A stretch of DNA of 64,000 bases, taken from NCBI GenBank assembly GCA_036971475.1, contig JBAIZL010000002.1:168137024-168201023 (forward strand), in the 5' to 3' direction. Positions 8,650 through 19,719 of the stretch are shown in pieces. The translations under genes and the position numbers were made by a program. Positions within the stretch are counted from its first letter, which is position 1, and every line of letters starts with the position of its first letter. The DNA comes from Prosapia bicincta (taxonomy: Eukaryota; Arthropoda; Insecta; Hemiptera; Cercopidae). A model generated the notes under the pieces. The model saw only the letters and a list, made by a program, of their open reading frames with translations, did not search any database and was not told the DNA's origin.

Positions 8650-11340
8650 CTACGTAATGTATATATTTGAATTGGACTAAAAATCGCTGGAAAGTGACCA
8701 CTCGGGGGTTTTTGAGTATGCTGAATTCAATGCCGTCATCGAAAGTCACCGGGGATGTACTGGTGAGGCTAAATCCATGTACCAAAGGGGTTGAATTAGG
8801 GTAAAAATGTCAGATGCCTAAGAATCGCGGGATAGTGACTGTTCGGGGGTTTTTGAGGATGCTAAATTCAATTGCGTTATCTAGAGTCAGCGGGGATGGA
8901 CCGGATGTGACTTTACGTAAGTACCAAAGGGATGATTTGTGGTAAAAAAGTCAAAAGTCAAAAATTAACTAGAAAATATCCACTCGGGGGTTTTTGGTAA
9001 GGCGGAATTTAATGTCGTCCCCGAAAGTCGCCGGGGATGCACTGATGTGGTGAAAAAGTCAAAAGTTGAAAAATCTTTGGAACATAACCACTCGGGGGTT
9101 TTTGAGGATGCTGAATTCAATTCCGAAATTGAAAGTCACCGGGGATGGACAGAGGATACTCTACGTGAGTGCCAAAGGGATGATTTGGGGTAGAAATGTC
9201 AAAAGTCAAAAAATTACTAGAAAATAACAACTCGGGGAATTTTGATGAGGCGGAAAGCAATGCCGTCACCGAATGTCACAGGGAATGCATTGGTGTGGTT
9301 CCACGAGAGTACCAAAGGGGTGAATTGGGGTGAGAATGTCAGAGGTCAATGAATCGCTGAAAAATATCCGCTCGGGGGTTTTCGAGGATGCTGAATTCAA
9401 TACCGTCATCGGAAGTCGCCGGGGATGTACTTGTGAGGCTAAACCTATGTACCAAAGGGGTTGAATTAGGGTAAAAATGTCAGATGCCTAAGAATCGCGG
9501 GATAATGACCGTACGGGGGTTTTTGAGGATGCTAGAATTAGGGTAAAAATGTCAGATGCCTAAGAATCGCGGGATAGTGACTGTTCGGGGGTTTTTGAGG
9601 ATGCTAAATTCAATTGCGTTATCTAGAGTCAGCGGGGATGGATCGGATGTAACTTTACGTAAGTACCAAAGGGATGATTTGGGGTAAAAAAGTCAAAAGT
9701 CAAAAAATAACTAGAAAATATCCACTCGGGGGGTTTTTAGTAAGGCGGAATATAATGTCGTCACCAAATGTCGCCGGGGATGCACTGATGTGGTTCTACG
9801 CGAGTACCAAAGGGGTGAATTGGGGTGAAAAAGTCAAAAGTTAAAAAATCTCTGGAACATAACCACTCGGTGGTTTTTGAGGATGCTGAATTCAATTCCG
9901 AAATTGAAAGTCACCGGGGATGGACAGATGATACTCTACGTGAGTGCCAAAGGGATGATTTGTGGTAGAAATTTCAAAAGTCAAAAAATTACTAGAAAAT
10001 AACAACTCGGGGAATTTTGATGAGGTGGAATGCAATGCCGTCACCGAATGTCACAGGGAATGCATTGGTGTGGTTCCATGAGAGTACCAAAGGGGTGAAT
10101 TGGGGTGAGAATATCAGAGGTCAAAGAATCGCTGAAAAATATCCGCTCGGGGGTTTTCGAGGATGCTGAATTCAATGCCGTCATCGGAAGTCGCGGGGGA
10201 TGTACTTGTAAGGCTAAACCCATATACCAAAGGGGTTGAATTAAGGTAAAAATGTCAGATGCCTAAGAATTACGGGATAATTACGGTTCGGGGGTTTTGA
10301 GGATGCTAAGTTCAATTGCGTTATCTAGAGTCACCGGGGGTGGACCGGATGTGACTCTACGTAAGTACCAAAGGGATGATTTGGGGTAAAAAGTCAAAAG
10401 TCAAAAAATAACTAGAAAATATCCACTCGGGGGTTTTTGGTAAGGCGGAATTTAATGTCGTCACCGAAAGTCGCCGGGGATGCACTGATGTGGTTTCACG
10501 CTAGTACCAAAGGGGTGAATTGGGGTGAAAATGTCAGAAGTTATAAAATCGCTGGAAAATACCCGCCTAAGTATCGCGAGGATGCTGAATCCAATGCCGT
10601 CATCGAAAGTCTCCGGGGATGTACTGGTGAGGCTAAACCCATTCACCAAGGGGGTTGAATTAGGGTCAAAATGTCGGATGCCTAAGAATGGCGGGAAAAA
10701 AGTCGTTCGCAGGTTTCTGAGGATGCTAAGTTCAATGACGTCATCTAGACGGGCGTGCTGAATTCAATGGCGTAATCGAAAGTCACCGGGGATGGACGTA
10801 TGTGACTCTACGTGAGTGCCAAAGGGATGATTTGGGGTAAAAAAGTCAAAAATTTACTTGAAATTTACCACTCGGAGGTTTTTGAGGAGGCTGAATTGAA
10901 TGCCGTCGCCGGACATGTACTGCGATGGTTCTACACAAGTACCAAAGGGATAAATTGGGGTGAAAGTTTCAGATAAATAACTGCCTTAGAGCATTTGAGG
11001 ATGCTGAATTCAATACCGTCATCGAAAGACACCAGGGCTGGACGGGTGTGGGCTCTACGGGAGTAGGAAAGGGAGAATTGGGGTAAAAAGTCAGAGGCTA
11101 AAAGATCGTTATAAAATGATCACTCGGGGTTTTTAATAATGCTGAGTCTAATCCTAGCACCGACGTTGGTCATGCACAATCCGGGAAGGGACTGCGGGTG
11201 TCGCTGTGGGTGAATTGAGGTAAAACGTGCCAGAATCTAAAATATTGCCCAAATATGCGCATTCGGAAGATTTTCGAAGGTCCTAGTCCATCATCAAAAT
11301 TCGTCGTGGATGTACGGGGTTACCAAGGGGTGATTTGGGT
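8650..11340 (+). repeat. 141-bp satellite array, left arm
   Basis: About 19 monomers of about 141 bp, easily followed by CTCGGGGGTTTTTGAGGATG at 8701, 8842, 8983, 9091, 9231, 9371 and onward, then by CACCGGGGATG and ACCAAAGGGGTGAATTGGGG. A higher-order repeat of five monomers (about 703 bp) is clear: the variant CAGATGCCTAAGAATCGCGG recurs at 8811, 9553 and 10256. A 72-bp local duplication (9481/9553) and a deleted monomer (8983-9091, 108 bp) interrupt the register. Monomers decay toward 11340. The short frames seen here on both strands are satellite translations. Confidence 0.88.
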
Positions 11341-12090
11341 TATATATTCCATTGACAATAAATCGCCCGAAATTGGCATGTTTCCAACTATGCAACATAA
11401 CCTACAGAAAGAGTCGGGTTCCCGACCTTGTCTTGGACAGAAGTCATGCTACAACTATTTACAGAAATGTTTGTGATATGAAAACATAAACAGGCGGCAC
11501 TCCGATAGCAGTTCTAACGCGTTTGTTTACGTCATGTCTGTCAAACTAATCTTTATAACTTGGAGCAGTGTTTCAATGTAGCCTGTTCATGTGCTTTAAG
11601 AATTTTAAAGGCTGTATGCTTGAAAGATTCAACTTAAAAAGATAACCGTTTGTCCCAAATTGATAATTTTATAAAAATTATTTTTTTTATTTAATTTTTG
11701 TTTAAATGTATTCTGTCTACCTAATTGTTATATATTTTCTTTCCAATTTTACTTAGGCTATCTAAACATTTATGTTTGTTTTTTCATTATTCTTCGGGTA
11801 ATTAATTTTCTCTCTTTTCGTGTTATTTTCTTTTGTTCTTTTAAAAAGGATGGTATCGTTAGCGGGGGCAGCGGAATGACTTTTCAACCATCCGTTAGTG
11901 AAAAAAATTCTACAATAACCGTAAATTTAAAAAAAATATATATAAGTAGACCTTGTATTTTTTCAACCTTTATACAACTTAGAATAAACGACAAAGAGAA
12001 TATGTTGACCCACATAATTTCATCGACTTATCTTTATCGGCTTATATGTCCAGAAAACCTATTATGCCAATATCTACAAATTCTAAGCTA
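11341..12090. other. unique AT-rich DNA inside the palindromic element
   Basis: A non-repetitive stretch following the decayed end of the satellite. A 71-codon plus-strand frame at 11876-12091 (MTFQPSVSEKN...) has no recognisable motif. It lies just before the piggyBac relic and could be an unrecognisable part of it. Nothing else is supported. Confidence 0.4.
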
Positions 12091-12094
12091 AACC

Positions 12095-12480
12095 TTTAAC
12101 TACCGTCATCGTGCCTGATCATCAGCATTAGCCGAAGAAGACAGTGATTCAGGTGCTGTATCTAATGACCAACTTTTATAAGGCATTAAAGAGAATAGGG
12201 GAATTGTGCAATAGAGTGAAGAAGTAATTTAGCAAAAGATCATGATACCGAATCTCAACGAAGTGCATCTGACGATGAAGATGATTTCAAAAAACTGCAA
12301 CCTCCAGAAATTTACAAATTGTTTCTATTTGTATAGATAAATTGTTATAAACAATGTAGAATTTGTCCAGCAACAAAAAATAGAAAGACTAGTTACACTT
12401 TGTAAGATGTCTTTGTACAGCCAATATGTCTAGAATGTTCTGAGCAGCTGTGTAAATACTGCTGTCAAAATTGAGTTATT
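12095..12480 (+). pseudogene. piggyBac-like transposase relic
   Basis: Two recognisable pieces of a piggyBac-type transposase lie close together. The first (about 12130-12300) encodes acidic runs such as EEDSDSGAVSNDQ and ASDDEDD, like the acidic N-terminus of these proteins. The second (about 12355-12480) reads CRICPATKNRKTSYT then, after a stop, PICLECSEQLCKYCC, matching the Cys-rich zinc-binding C-terminus (C..C......R.T....C..C....C..C). The DDD catalytic middle is absent, so this is an internally deleted, stop-ridden copy. The alternative is another zinc-ribbon protein. It may be a passenger in the palindromic element. Confidence 0.5.
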
Positions 12481-13045
12481 ATTTCTAATGCAAGTTTCCA
12501 TAAATAAAGCTTATAATGTGTCAAATGATATCTTGTATATAAAGTTAAGTGTGAACAAGAATATATAAGTTCTTGTATATATAAGTTAAAATCAGTGACC
12601 AAGAAATAATTAGTGTATGTTAATTATCGTGCGATTATAAGTCTTTTTATAACTGATCTCATAAAACTACGTTTACCCTACTAGTCACAGGCAATCAGAA
12701 TATTCAAATGCAGTTTTTATAAAGTAAATGCAAGATAAATTGTTAAACCACACAATAAATCACACTTAGACATTTCGTGCCTGTGAGCTACAACGGCAGT
12801 AGTATTTTGACAGAAATTGAAGGACGGTAGTTGAAGTAGTAGTTAATAAATACTGAATCATCTTTCGTTAATCTCTGTATTGTATACAAGAACCTAAATG
12901 ACATCTGTGCGAGTGTTGTCAGTTTATATTACGATAGCAGGCTGTCTGGTGTAAACAAACATAGGTCCAAGCCAAACAAAGATAAAGGCTCGCACTCCAC
13001 AAGTACTCTCGTGGACGAAGGCTCGAAAAACTGACTTTCTGCATT
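12481..13045. other. unique AT-rich DNA
   Basis: No coding frame, RNA gene or repeat is evident. CACTCCACAAGTACTCTCG near 12990 resembles nothing else in the window. Confidence 0.4.
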
Positions 13046-13700
13046 CTATCTTTTCCATCCCTTTCTCTCATTTACATACTGCGTAAACGTAAATTTATGG
13101 TATTCTCCCAACGTCAAAATGGTCGTATAAAGACGGAAACATTTGTTTCTATCCTCGACTTTAGCCGCTGGTAGTCTATATTTTATTTTATTAATATGTT
13201 TATTGAATACATTGGTATTAACTTTTAGTGAATATATGGCGTAGGCCATATTAAGTGCACGAAAGCATGCTAAAATAGCATGTTTACAAATTCCTGAAGT
13301 ACTTACATCGAGGACTCTAATGAAACACTTGGAAGCAATATCTCAACTCTTCCAAATGTATGACCAAGGTATTAAAGAACTAGCGTTATTTATAGGCCAT
13401 ACAACATAATTTTTATCAATAATAACATTATATATATTTTTTTCATCCAAAATACTCAAAAATAGTTTGAAAAATTTAAATATTGTAGCAAAGATAGAAC
13501 ACGTGGATATATACACGCATTCCATGACCATAAGGGCAAAACATTTTAAGTACTTATTTAAGGATACGTGTATCATAGGTGTTAATATGCTAATTAAACT
13601 AGAGAGCAATTCAGGCGGTTTAAGCAATGGTAAATATTTAAAATTCTTTATTTCTACATCTCTGGAGATTATATGTCAGGATATAGTTCTTCCTAATGTA
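13046..13700 (-). pseudogene. unidentified coding relic, left inverted copy
   Basis: Two minus-strand frames (13343-13627 and 13046-13249) are in the same reading frame, separated by 31 codons with one stop (WKS*DIASKCF), giving nearly 200 codons with little interruption in AT-rich DNA. Segments include KPPELLSSLISILTPMIH, VSLNKYLKCFALMV and a basic end, FTFTQYVNERKGWKR. The first part is echoed on the plus strand at 15260-15470 (KPPELLSSFIGTKLPMIH, ESLNKYFICFAL), so the protein-level similarity survived divergence. A good donor site (CGAT then GTAAGT, near 13305) lies inside. The opposite strand is also open (13467-13832), so the coding strand is not certain. Family not recognised. Confidence 0.4.
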
Positions 13701-13875
13701 TATTGCAGTGTAGCTAGGAATCAAAACGTGTTCGGTAAGCAATGTAATAAATCTATTATGTTTATCCTCGATATTCTAGTCCCAAGTAACTTTAATGTCT
13801 ATGGGATTTTCACTCACTTTAGAGTTGCATGAAAAACTGTTTCAAGTACGGTGATCATTGGTACGGAAACAAATA

Positions 13876-14110
13876 CAGTAGTGCATTGATAATTTGAGGT
13901 AGATGGGACCGAGACACCGTCGGATTACCGAAAACTTGGATTACACGGAAATAGCTTCCTGTACACTAGAAAAAAACAGGAGTTCTAATGAACCCTAACA
14001 CTATAATTAAGAATGCATAAAATACGTATGTAGAACTTTATTGAATACAGTACATACATAAATTAATGTTGCTTGGCTCTTCAAAACTACTGTACTGATT
14101 CTTGCTTGCG
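13876..14110 (+). mobile_element. Tigger/pogo-like terminal fragment
   Basis: It starts CAGTAGTGCATTGATAATTT next to a TA, followed by GGGACCGAGACACC..CGGATTACCGAA, in the style of pogo/Tigger terminal repeats. Over about 100 bp it matches the Tigger-like element at 40599 (shared AACACTATAATTAAGAATGC-type stretch). It lies close to the centre of the large palindrome and probably inserted there. Confidence 0.5.
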
Positions 14111-14905
14111 GGGATACCATACGATATAAATACCATACTAAGTGTCGGCAATTATAGCTAAAAAAAGCCGATGTCCGTTGTAATCTTTATCAGGACGCCC
14201 AATGTTTTGATCGTAGATAGTCTTTTTGTTCGCTTACCATAAAAATAAAACGAGATTATCAGTAAATCTAAAGTATAGTGGAAAATTACCGTGATCATCG
14301 GTAGTAAATATTTATGATTATCAACGTCTAAAGATTGACTACAAAACGTTTTATAAGCTCTTGGTTAGGGTTGCTTAACTGAAGTAATTTTCTATCAACG
14401 AAAAATAGAGAATATTCAAATTGAAATATTATGTTTGTAATTAGGAGTTATTTATTAACTGGTATTGCTAGTGGTAGGATTCGTAAAATATATAAACAAA
14501 AGAGACAGTTTTGAGAAGTGATTGAGTATTAGCAGACTTTGTCTTGAGGTCAGACACAGCCGGACGAACTAAAATCATTCTGATACTAACTATAAAAATG
14601 TCGACCGAAGAACGGAGAGATTTTTTAAAGTGAACAAAAATCCACAAAACAGTCATTATCTTTTACGTCTTGTTTGTTTAACAAGAAATACCATCATAGT
14701 GACTAATTTCATTCTGTCACTCTGCATAACGCTATTTTACAGCTAGTTTTTGAAGACTGGTTCCTCAGCTATATTCGCCAAAATATTTGTAAATTTTTTC
14801 ACCATAATAATAATAATAAATCAAATTGTAGATACCAGGAGGGATGCGGTTAAAGATAGAATTAAAGATGAAGATTAAAATATACTTAAATCTTATCAGA
14901 TATAT
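14111..14905. other. central unique DNA of the palindromic element
   Basis: No firm feature. A minus-strand frame at 14468-14656 includes VRPAVSDLKTKSANTQSLL preceded by an ATTTTAG acceptor-like site. Its phase could extend the minus-strand gene whose exon lies at 19646-19708, but no usable donor follows, so it is not called. Confidence 0.3.
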
Positions 14906-14911
14906 TTTCAG

Positions 14912-15040
14912 GTGCATTCAACGTGTCTTGATGAAAGTAACATCACAATCAAGGTGAAATGTCATCCTTCAGGAACATATCTAAGGGAGGAATTAAATAA
15001 ATTTTTAAACCTGGCAACAACGACTACCCGGAAAATTTAA
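14912..15040 (+). other. possible coding exon
   Basis: After an acceptor-like ATATATTTTCAG the sequence is open for about 42 codons to a TAA (VHSTCLDESN, ITIKVKCHPSG, TYLREELNKFLNLA), with more even codon use than its surroundings. It could be a terminal exon or a transposon relic. No family is recognised. Confidence 0.25.
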
Positions 15041-15139
15041 TGAATGTAGTTAAAGAAGAACTTTTAGAAAAAAATTGGTCTTTACTCAAACACAATTGTA
15101 TCTATAATAACTTATGTCAAATCAAACATTGTGGATAAA

Positions 15140-15480
15140 TAAAATAGATGTATTACATTGCTTACCGAAATCGTTTTTCACCCTGATGCCTAGCTACAAT
15201 GCAATATACATTGGGAAGAACAATATCCTTACATAATCTTATATTCTTTAGAGATCTAGAAGTAAAGAAGTATATTTACCATTGCCTAAGCCTCCTGAAC
15301 TGCTCTCTAGTTTTATTGGCACAAAACTACCTATGATACATGAATCCTTGAATAAATACTTTATATGTTTTGCCCTTATCTTGGTGAAATGTTTATACTG
15401 ATTGGTATTGGCAACAAAATGTCATATCTTCGTGAAAATTTCACTCCTTGTTAGAATACTATATGCGCCCTTTTAAAGCA
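15140..15480 (+). pseudogene. unidentified coding relic, right inverted copy
   Basis: The reverse complement of about 13440-13790, diverged by roughly a quarter. Plus-strand reading gives RDLEVKK, then after a one-base shift YLPLPKPPELLSSFIG, TKLPMIHESLNKYFICFALI and a hydrophobic stretch with a stop. The similarity continues outward on both sides, including CGGTAAGCAATGTAATA at the inner edge. It is a decayed paralogue of the left copy and one of the strongest signs that the 8.2-19.3 kb region is palindromic. Confidence 0.5.
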
Positions 15481-17149
15481 TATGCTCACAGAAAAATAAA
15501 GTAGGTCTTTTGCTACATTTGACTGTCGTAAGTACAGAAATACTATTATTTCAATGTTTAATTTTTTTATCCGAAAATGGTAATTTGTGCTCGTTTGAAC
15601 CTATAAAATATAGACGTGTTCAATGGGCCTACGTGAACAAGAAATTAACATTAGATGAGATTCGAGCAAATAAAAGCCTTCTTTTATTTACAATGTACAA
15701 TATAGGTAGATTTTTCTGGTTACCTACCTGAGGTAAAGGTGATACAATATTTGTTGTTTTTCTACTATAGACCTAACTTTAAAAACTTAAAACTTAAAAA
15801 CTATAAATAAACTTTATGCCAACCCTTTACTTATCCTTTATTATTTTTTTACAAGCAGTAAAAACTTAAAATTGAAATTTTCATCTTTTTAATACACCGA
15901 AGAAGATAATTTGAAGAAAATTCGATGTATTAGTCTAAAAATTGTGCAAAATCGTTCTTAAACTGCAAAACCTCTTAAAAGATTGTAGGACGAAAGAAAT
16001 AGAATTTAAAAATTGTGGCAGAAAGCTCAATGAGATAAAATAAATTAAATGAGAATAAATGTACTTTCGTAAAGTAAGGATATAGGAGAAGTTAGTGTAC
16101 TAACTCTAAGACTGATAAATAAATGAGAAATTCCGAAGAAAAAAGTTGAATTCGTACTTGGCCTTTATCCCGTGCAGTACACGCCTGGAAATCTAGATTG
16201 AATATTGTTAAAGATGAAACCGTTCATTTAGTTGCAGATCTATTGAGGGTTTTGAAAACATGTAATCAATCCAGAGGATCGATGGATACCGGTCTACACC
16301 TAACCTGCTGATTCACAATACAATCGTTTGCATGCACTCCCGTATTTTTGTTACTATGACACTATGTTTACTGACAGAACTGGAGAACTATTCCTAAAAT
16401 TCGACAGAGCACTGAACACCTTCAATGGGGCGGGGAAATTTTAAAATAGCAACCTAGCGGCGGTGGATTTATTAATTTTAATTTTTTCCAATGACCTGGA
16501 AGAAACCAACACGAGGAACGCGACCCGTAAGGCATAGATTTAGCAATTGTCTCCCTTTTTTTCCAAACATACGTCAAAGAGAGTAATACCTTTTATGAGA
16601 CAGTGCCGTGTGTACTAACCTAAATAAAGAAATGACTTAAATTGAGGGTTTAAATTTATTAGTGGACATTTGATTTTATTAAAAACAATAAATTTGTTGT
16701 GTTTCATTTCGTTAATTCATATTAAAAATAACAACAAATAATAGAATTGTAAAAATCAATGTCACAATTTCTATGACAACTATGTACTATTGTAGCCGAA
16801 ACGAAACTGATTGTAAAGAGACGTCTCGTGTGGTTGTATGTTGAAAGTAGATGGAGAAAGGGCGGTATAAATTTCACATTGTAACATGTGACCAATTAGC
16901 GCCTGGAATCGAACCCGTCATGAACGTGTTTGTATAATGTTTCTTTTCGATCTCTGAAAGGACGATCACATCATTCAGTATTATCAGTTTTAATCTTGTG
17001 ACAGGGACTATGATAGTTACTTCTTGGTAGTATCTGTTTACTCCAGCTAGTTCATTCCACCCAAAAGATAAAAATACCAAAATAAAATCTTATTTGGTTG
17101 AATCTTTCACTTTACAAGTCATAATATTCTACCTTTATTTTACCTTCTG
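15481..17149. other. unique AT-rich DNA
   Basis: Frames at 15510-15731 (+, ending ...YRRVQWAYVNKKLTLDEIRA...) and 16874-17080 (-) are short and unrecognised; the first looks somewhat protein-like. A GC-richer patch near 16260-16560 has no open frame. Nothing else is supported. Confidence 0.35.
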
Positions 17150-18810
17150 AAATGTTTACCCTAATTCACCAGTTGCTACTAACATAGAACATGACCCGTG
17201 CATCCCCATTGACGTTCGATAACTGTAAAAGACAACAACATTAAAAACACCCGAGTGATCATTTATTCTTGTTATTTTGCCTTCTGCCAATGTTACCCCA
17301 AATCATACTTTTTCTAGTCCCGTAGAGGCACACCTTTGTATCCCCGTTTAATATTGAAGACGGTATTGGACTAAGCACCTTCCAAAACACTACGATTGAT
17401 CATATTCTAGCTTTATTTTGCCTTCTCACATTTATACTCCATTTCATCATTTGCTACTCCCATAGAGGATCACCCGTATAGCCCCATTGACGTTCGATAA
17501 CGGTACAAGACACAGCACACTCCAAAACCTCCCGAGTGATCATTTTATATATATTTTTTGCCTTCTGACAATTTTACCCCAATTTACCAATTTCCTACTC
17601 TCGTAGAGAAATAACCAAACATCCCCATTTAATATTGTAGGCGGTATTGGACTCAGCACCCTCCAAAACACTACGTTTGATTATTTTCTAGTTTTTTTTT
17701 TTGCTTTCTCACAATTATACCCCAATTTATTATTTGCTACTCCCATAGAGTGTTACCCGTGTATTCCCATTGACGTTCGATAACGGTGAAAGCCTCAGCA
17801 CCATTAAAACCTACCCGAATGATCATTTTCAATTGTTTTTTTGCCTTCTGACAATTGTACCCCAATTCACCCCTTTTCTACTCCCGTAGAGCCACATCCG
17901 TGCACTCCCAATTAATATGGAAGACAGTATTGGACTCAGCTACCTCCAAAACACTACGATTGATCATATTCTAGCTTTGTTTTGCCTTCTCACATTTATA
18001 CTCCATTTCATCATTTGCTACTCCCATATAGGATCACCCGTATATCCCCATTAACGTTCGATAACGGTACAAGACACAGCACACTCCAAAACCTCCCGAG
18101 TGATCATTTTATATATATTTTTTGCCTTCTGACAATTTTACCCCAATTTACCAATTTCCTACTCTCGTAGAGCAACAACCGAGCATCCCCATTTAATATT
18201 GTAGGCGGTATTGGACTCAGCACCCTCCAAAACACTACGTTTGATAATTTTCTAGTTTTTTTTTTGCTTTCTCACAATTATACCCCAATTCATTATTTGC
18301 TACTCCAATAGAGGGTTTCCCGTGTATTCCCATTGACGTTCGATAACGGTGAAAGACTCAGCACCATTAAAACCCACCCGAATGATCATTTTCAATTGTT
18401 TTTTTACCTTCTGACAATTGTACCCCAATTCACCCCTTTTCTACTCCCGTAGAGCCACATCCGTGCATTCCCGATTAATATGGAAGACGGTATTGGACTC
18501 AGCTATCCCTAAAACACTACGATTGATCATATTCTACCTTTGTTTTGCCTTCTCACATTTATACTCCAATTCATCATTTGCTACTCCCATAGAGCATCAC
18601 CTATATATCCCCATCCGGGGATAGAGCCCCACCCGTTTATCCCCGTTTAATTTTGTTCACAGTAGTGGACTCAGCATCCTTAAAAACACCCCAATTTATT
18701 ATTTCCTAGCTTTTTTTGTGGTTCTGATATTATACCCTATTTATTGTACCCTTTAGCTACTCCTGTAGAGGCACACACTTGTAACCACGTCAGCTTTCGA
18801 TAGTTGTACA
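17150..18810 (-). repeat. 141-bp satellite array, right arm (inverted)
   Basis: The same satellite as at 8650-11340, in opposite orientation: the reverse complement shows TGGGGTAAAATTGTCAGAAG, CACTCGGGAGGTTTT and CGAACGTCAATGGGGAT in the same order. About 12 monomers form a four-monomer higher-order repeat of 563-564 bp, marked by CACATTTATACTCCA at 17427, 17991 and 18554. The two arms thus share the monomer but have amplified different multimers. Confidence 0.85.
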
Positions 18811-19268
18811 CGTTTATGAAAACTAACAACCAGGACTTATGTGAGTTGAGTAAATAATTGGGCAGCTGAAATAAAGAAGGGACATACTAATGTTTATGTT
18901 TTTAACGTGATTACACACACGTGTCTTAGAGTCTAAACATTTGACTAGCCAGATAGTCGCACCATAGTGGCAACACTGTTGGTTCTCGTATCGTTAGTAG
19001 CGTGGGAATAATATACACACCGGCTGCCATATTGTTATTAGACTGAATGAAAATATACACTGGCTGCCATATTGATGCCTAAATGAAATGCTGCCGTATT
19101 GATAGTACTTCAGTCAATTTTGTATTTTTAAAATTTTATTGAATTAAAGTACATGGAGTAGTATCATGTTTATTAGAAATAAATTATACACCACGAAAAA
19201 CATATATACTCCACTCTTTCAAGAGGCTGCCATATGGTTGCAAAATGAAATGCTATATATATATATAT
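18811..19268 (-). repeat. right terminal inverted repeat region
   Basis: GGCTGCCATA(T) motifs recur near 19022, 19061, 19089 and 19225, and the last is followed by the TGCAAAATGA match to the left end. A short TA tract follows at 19255-19268. Confidence 0.45.
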
Positions 19269-19645
19269 CTTACGTACTTTATATATAATTAAATTACTAT
19301 GTGTAAATAGTTATTATAAACATTACAATTGTAATATTTATTTGTGTTATCATGCAATATATATTTGAAAAACGTGAGAAATAATTCAAACAAATTATTC
19401 AAATAAAAGGAATACTGTAATGTTCACAGCTTAATACTCCTTGTCTAATATGTAATAGAGTAATCTTGCCTATATTCTGGGTACAGTATTCTGTATTTAC
19501 CCAAAATGAAGATTTCACAGCGTTATTGATATACCCGTTAAACAACACAATAGGCGCATTGTGTAAACAAAGCACTTGTCGTATATGCGCCTCGTTGATT
19601 AGGTATTGATTCAAATTTCTTAATAATGTTTTCTGAATGACTTAC

Positions 19646-19708
19646 TTTCAGAAGCGCCGTAGATAGCCAAGTTAGGAATACTCTGTGCTCCTAATATGGA
19701 GGTCGCGG
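19646..19708 (-). CDS. probable internal coding exon (minus-strand gene, exon e)
   Basis: On the minus strand a pyrimidine-rich acceptor (TTTTACTGTTCAG) precedes a 63-nt segment, followed by a strong donor (GAAA then GTAAGTCATT). Only one of the three frames is open: ATSILGAQSIPN followed by LAIYGASE. It needs one base from the preceding exon and ends one base into a codon, so it is phase-neutral. GC content is well above its surroundings. The candidate exon at 24768-24879 ends with exactly one spare base, so the two can be joined in frame. No domain is recognised. Confidence 0.5.
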
Positions 19709-19719
19709 CTGAACAGTAA

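Larger units (their letters stand above)
8227..19268. mobile_element. candidate 11-kb palindromic (foldback-like) element
   Basis: Both ends lie against TA-rich sequence and share an inverted motif: TCATTTTGCA, a few bases, then TGGCAGCC (8259-8285 on the left, 19225-19248 on the right). Further inside, GGCAACATTGCTGG-type and GGCAGCC motifs pair again (8592-8640 with 18960-19040). Next come arrays of one 141-bp satellite in opposite orientation (8650-11340; 17150-18810), and near the centre a diverged inverted pair of coding relics (about 13440-13790; 15140-15470). Long inverted repeats made of tandem units recall Foldback and Galileo elements. No transposase clearly belonging to it was found. 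Alternatively it is an old inverted duplication. Confidence 0.45.

Noticed and set aside
8740..8760. CATCGAAAGTC in the 141-bp satellite, like the 3' half of a hammerhead
   Set aside because: No CUGANGA box occurs at a fitting distance in any monomer (CTGAATT is found instead), so it is not a satellite ribozyme.
14468..14656. Possible last exon continuing the minus-strand gene from 19646
   Set aside because: Acceptor is plausible but the tail (FVYIFYESYH) looks non-coding and lies inside the palindromic element; too speculative to annotate.
16900..16925. Perfect Pol III B-box-like GGTTCGATTCC on the minus strand, suggesting a tRNA
   Set aside because: The flanking bases do not form a T-stem, and no acceptor or D-arm partner is found at the proper distance.
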